A stretch of 29,286 nucleotides of DNA, taken from IMG/VR virus record IMGVR_UViG_3300027996_000125, positions 1-29,286 of that record; one strand, written 5' to 3'. The translations under genes and the position numbers were made by a program. The notes beneath the pieces are model-generated. The model had not been told where the DNA came from, did no database searches, and worked only from the letters and a program-made list of their open reading frames with translations. The DNA comes from a virus. This document shows, one piece after another, positions 29,088 to 29,286 of this stretch. Position 1 is the first letter of the stretch; each line of letters begins with the position of its first letter.

Positions 29088-29286
29088 ATGGCTTGTATAG
29101 CACTAACAAAAGGTAGGGGTCTTGATTGTTCAAGAACGAGTGGAGGAATCAAATACGTGTATTTCGCAGTTTATGACCAAGTAACATCTATACCACAAAC
29201 AGCAGGAGAAGTAACTGACATTGAAATGGGAACTGACGTTCTTTATAGATACGCTATGCCTTTAGGTACAGCTAGTCTTTCTGAAA
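29088..29286 (+). CDS. 5' part of a phage structural protein (tail tube-like), truncated by window end
   Basis: ATG 29088 follows the A-rich leader AAAAAAAATAATAAA. The 66 visible codons encode MACIALTKGRGLDCSRTSGG, then KYVYFAVYDQ and EVTDIEMGTDVLYRYAMPLG, a beta-rich virion protein start often found right after the capsid gene in Bacteroidetes phages. The last base begins a codon that window bases 1-2 would complete, and the frame at 3-266 then continues. Directly joined, the product would be 154 residues; some relatives I recall are longer, so a short missing stretch is possible. Confidence 0.7.
   Translation, partial: MACIALTKGRGLDCSRTSGGIKYVYFAVYDQVTSIPQTAGEVTDIEMGTDVLYRYAMPLGTASLSE

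Noticed and set aside
1-29286. CRISPR array, insertion sequence, integrase or attachment site
   Set aside because: No regularly spaced repeats, transposase, integrase or repressor was seen; a lytic lifestyle is more likely on this evidence, though the genome may be incomplete.

Overview
The window is a dense, AT-rich tailed-bacteriophage genome segment with every supported gene on the + strand. It most likely comes from a phage of a marine or freshwater Flavobacteriia/Bacteroidetes host. Reasons: start codons sit behind A/T-rich leaders without clear Shine-Dalgarno sequences, and many proteins resemble those of uncultured Bacteroidetes siphoviruses (LamG head gene, DUF5675 lysis-region protein, DUF3127-type single-strand-binding protein, XkdF-like protease with a 'KVELG' coiled coil, Mom-type modification protein). 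The first 266 bases are the 3' part of a structural gene and the last 199 bases are the 5' part of a structural gene. The two halves are frame-compatible when joined (last base plus first two bases make one codon). The window may therefore be a circular or circularly permuted genome opened inside one gene, possibly with a short piece missing.

Layout. 1-4260: head genes (gene end, terminator, promoter motif, adaptor-like protein, two small head/decoration proteins including a LamG lectin fold, portal with C-terminal extension, connector). 4260-6300: lysis-like cassette (small basic peptide overlapping a one-helix holin, DUF5675 enzyme-like protein, second small membrane protein) and a metallophosphoesterase. 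6446-7133: small early-type orphan genes. 7205-11482: replication and recombination (Erf annealing protein, SSB-like OB fold, DnaA-like HTH protein, winged-helix initiator, DnaC-like loader, C5-cytosine methyltransferase, PD-(D/E)XK nuclease, NinG). 11505-13911: orphan genes, a sigma-factor-like protein and zinc-ribbon proteins. 13955-15189: DNA modification cassette (ParB/Srx-like protein, Mom-like enzyme and an overlapping tRNA-Gly-like RNA). 15206-16748: terminase. 16794-25488: tail (chaperones with a -1 frameshift, tail proteins, hub, fibre, tape measure). 25546-29026: capsid assembly (two coiled-coil proteins flanking an XkdF-like protease, acidic scaffold, major capsid protein), followed by the gene cut by the window end. 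No stretch over 300 bases lacks a gene; the longest gap is 6301-6445.

Main discovery candidate. A tRNA-like RNA (15118-15189) begins inside the last codons of the Mom-family gene. It carries glycine identity elements (G1-C72, C2-G71, G3-C70, U73, anticodon UCC) but departs from translation-competent tRNAs: GUGC replaces GTPsiC, the 49-65 and 51-63 T-stem pairs are mismatched, G18G19 is disrupted and the anticodon loop has eight nucleotides. These are the kinds of change known in staphylococcal glycyl-tRNAs reserved for cell-wall synthesis. Mom installs a glycinamide-equivalent (carbamoylmethyl) group on adenine N6. I therefore propose that this RNA is a dedicated glycyl donor for Mom DNA hypermodification. 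This is an inference to be tested.

Other notable points: five copies of TTCTATTATATA upstream of operons, two ending only 3-4 nt before an ATG; a programmed -1 frameshift on a run of nine T in the tail-chaperone genes; a coiled-coil domain present three times around the protease; and several coupled micro-genes of 19-59 codons, mostly membrane peptides.
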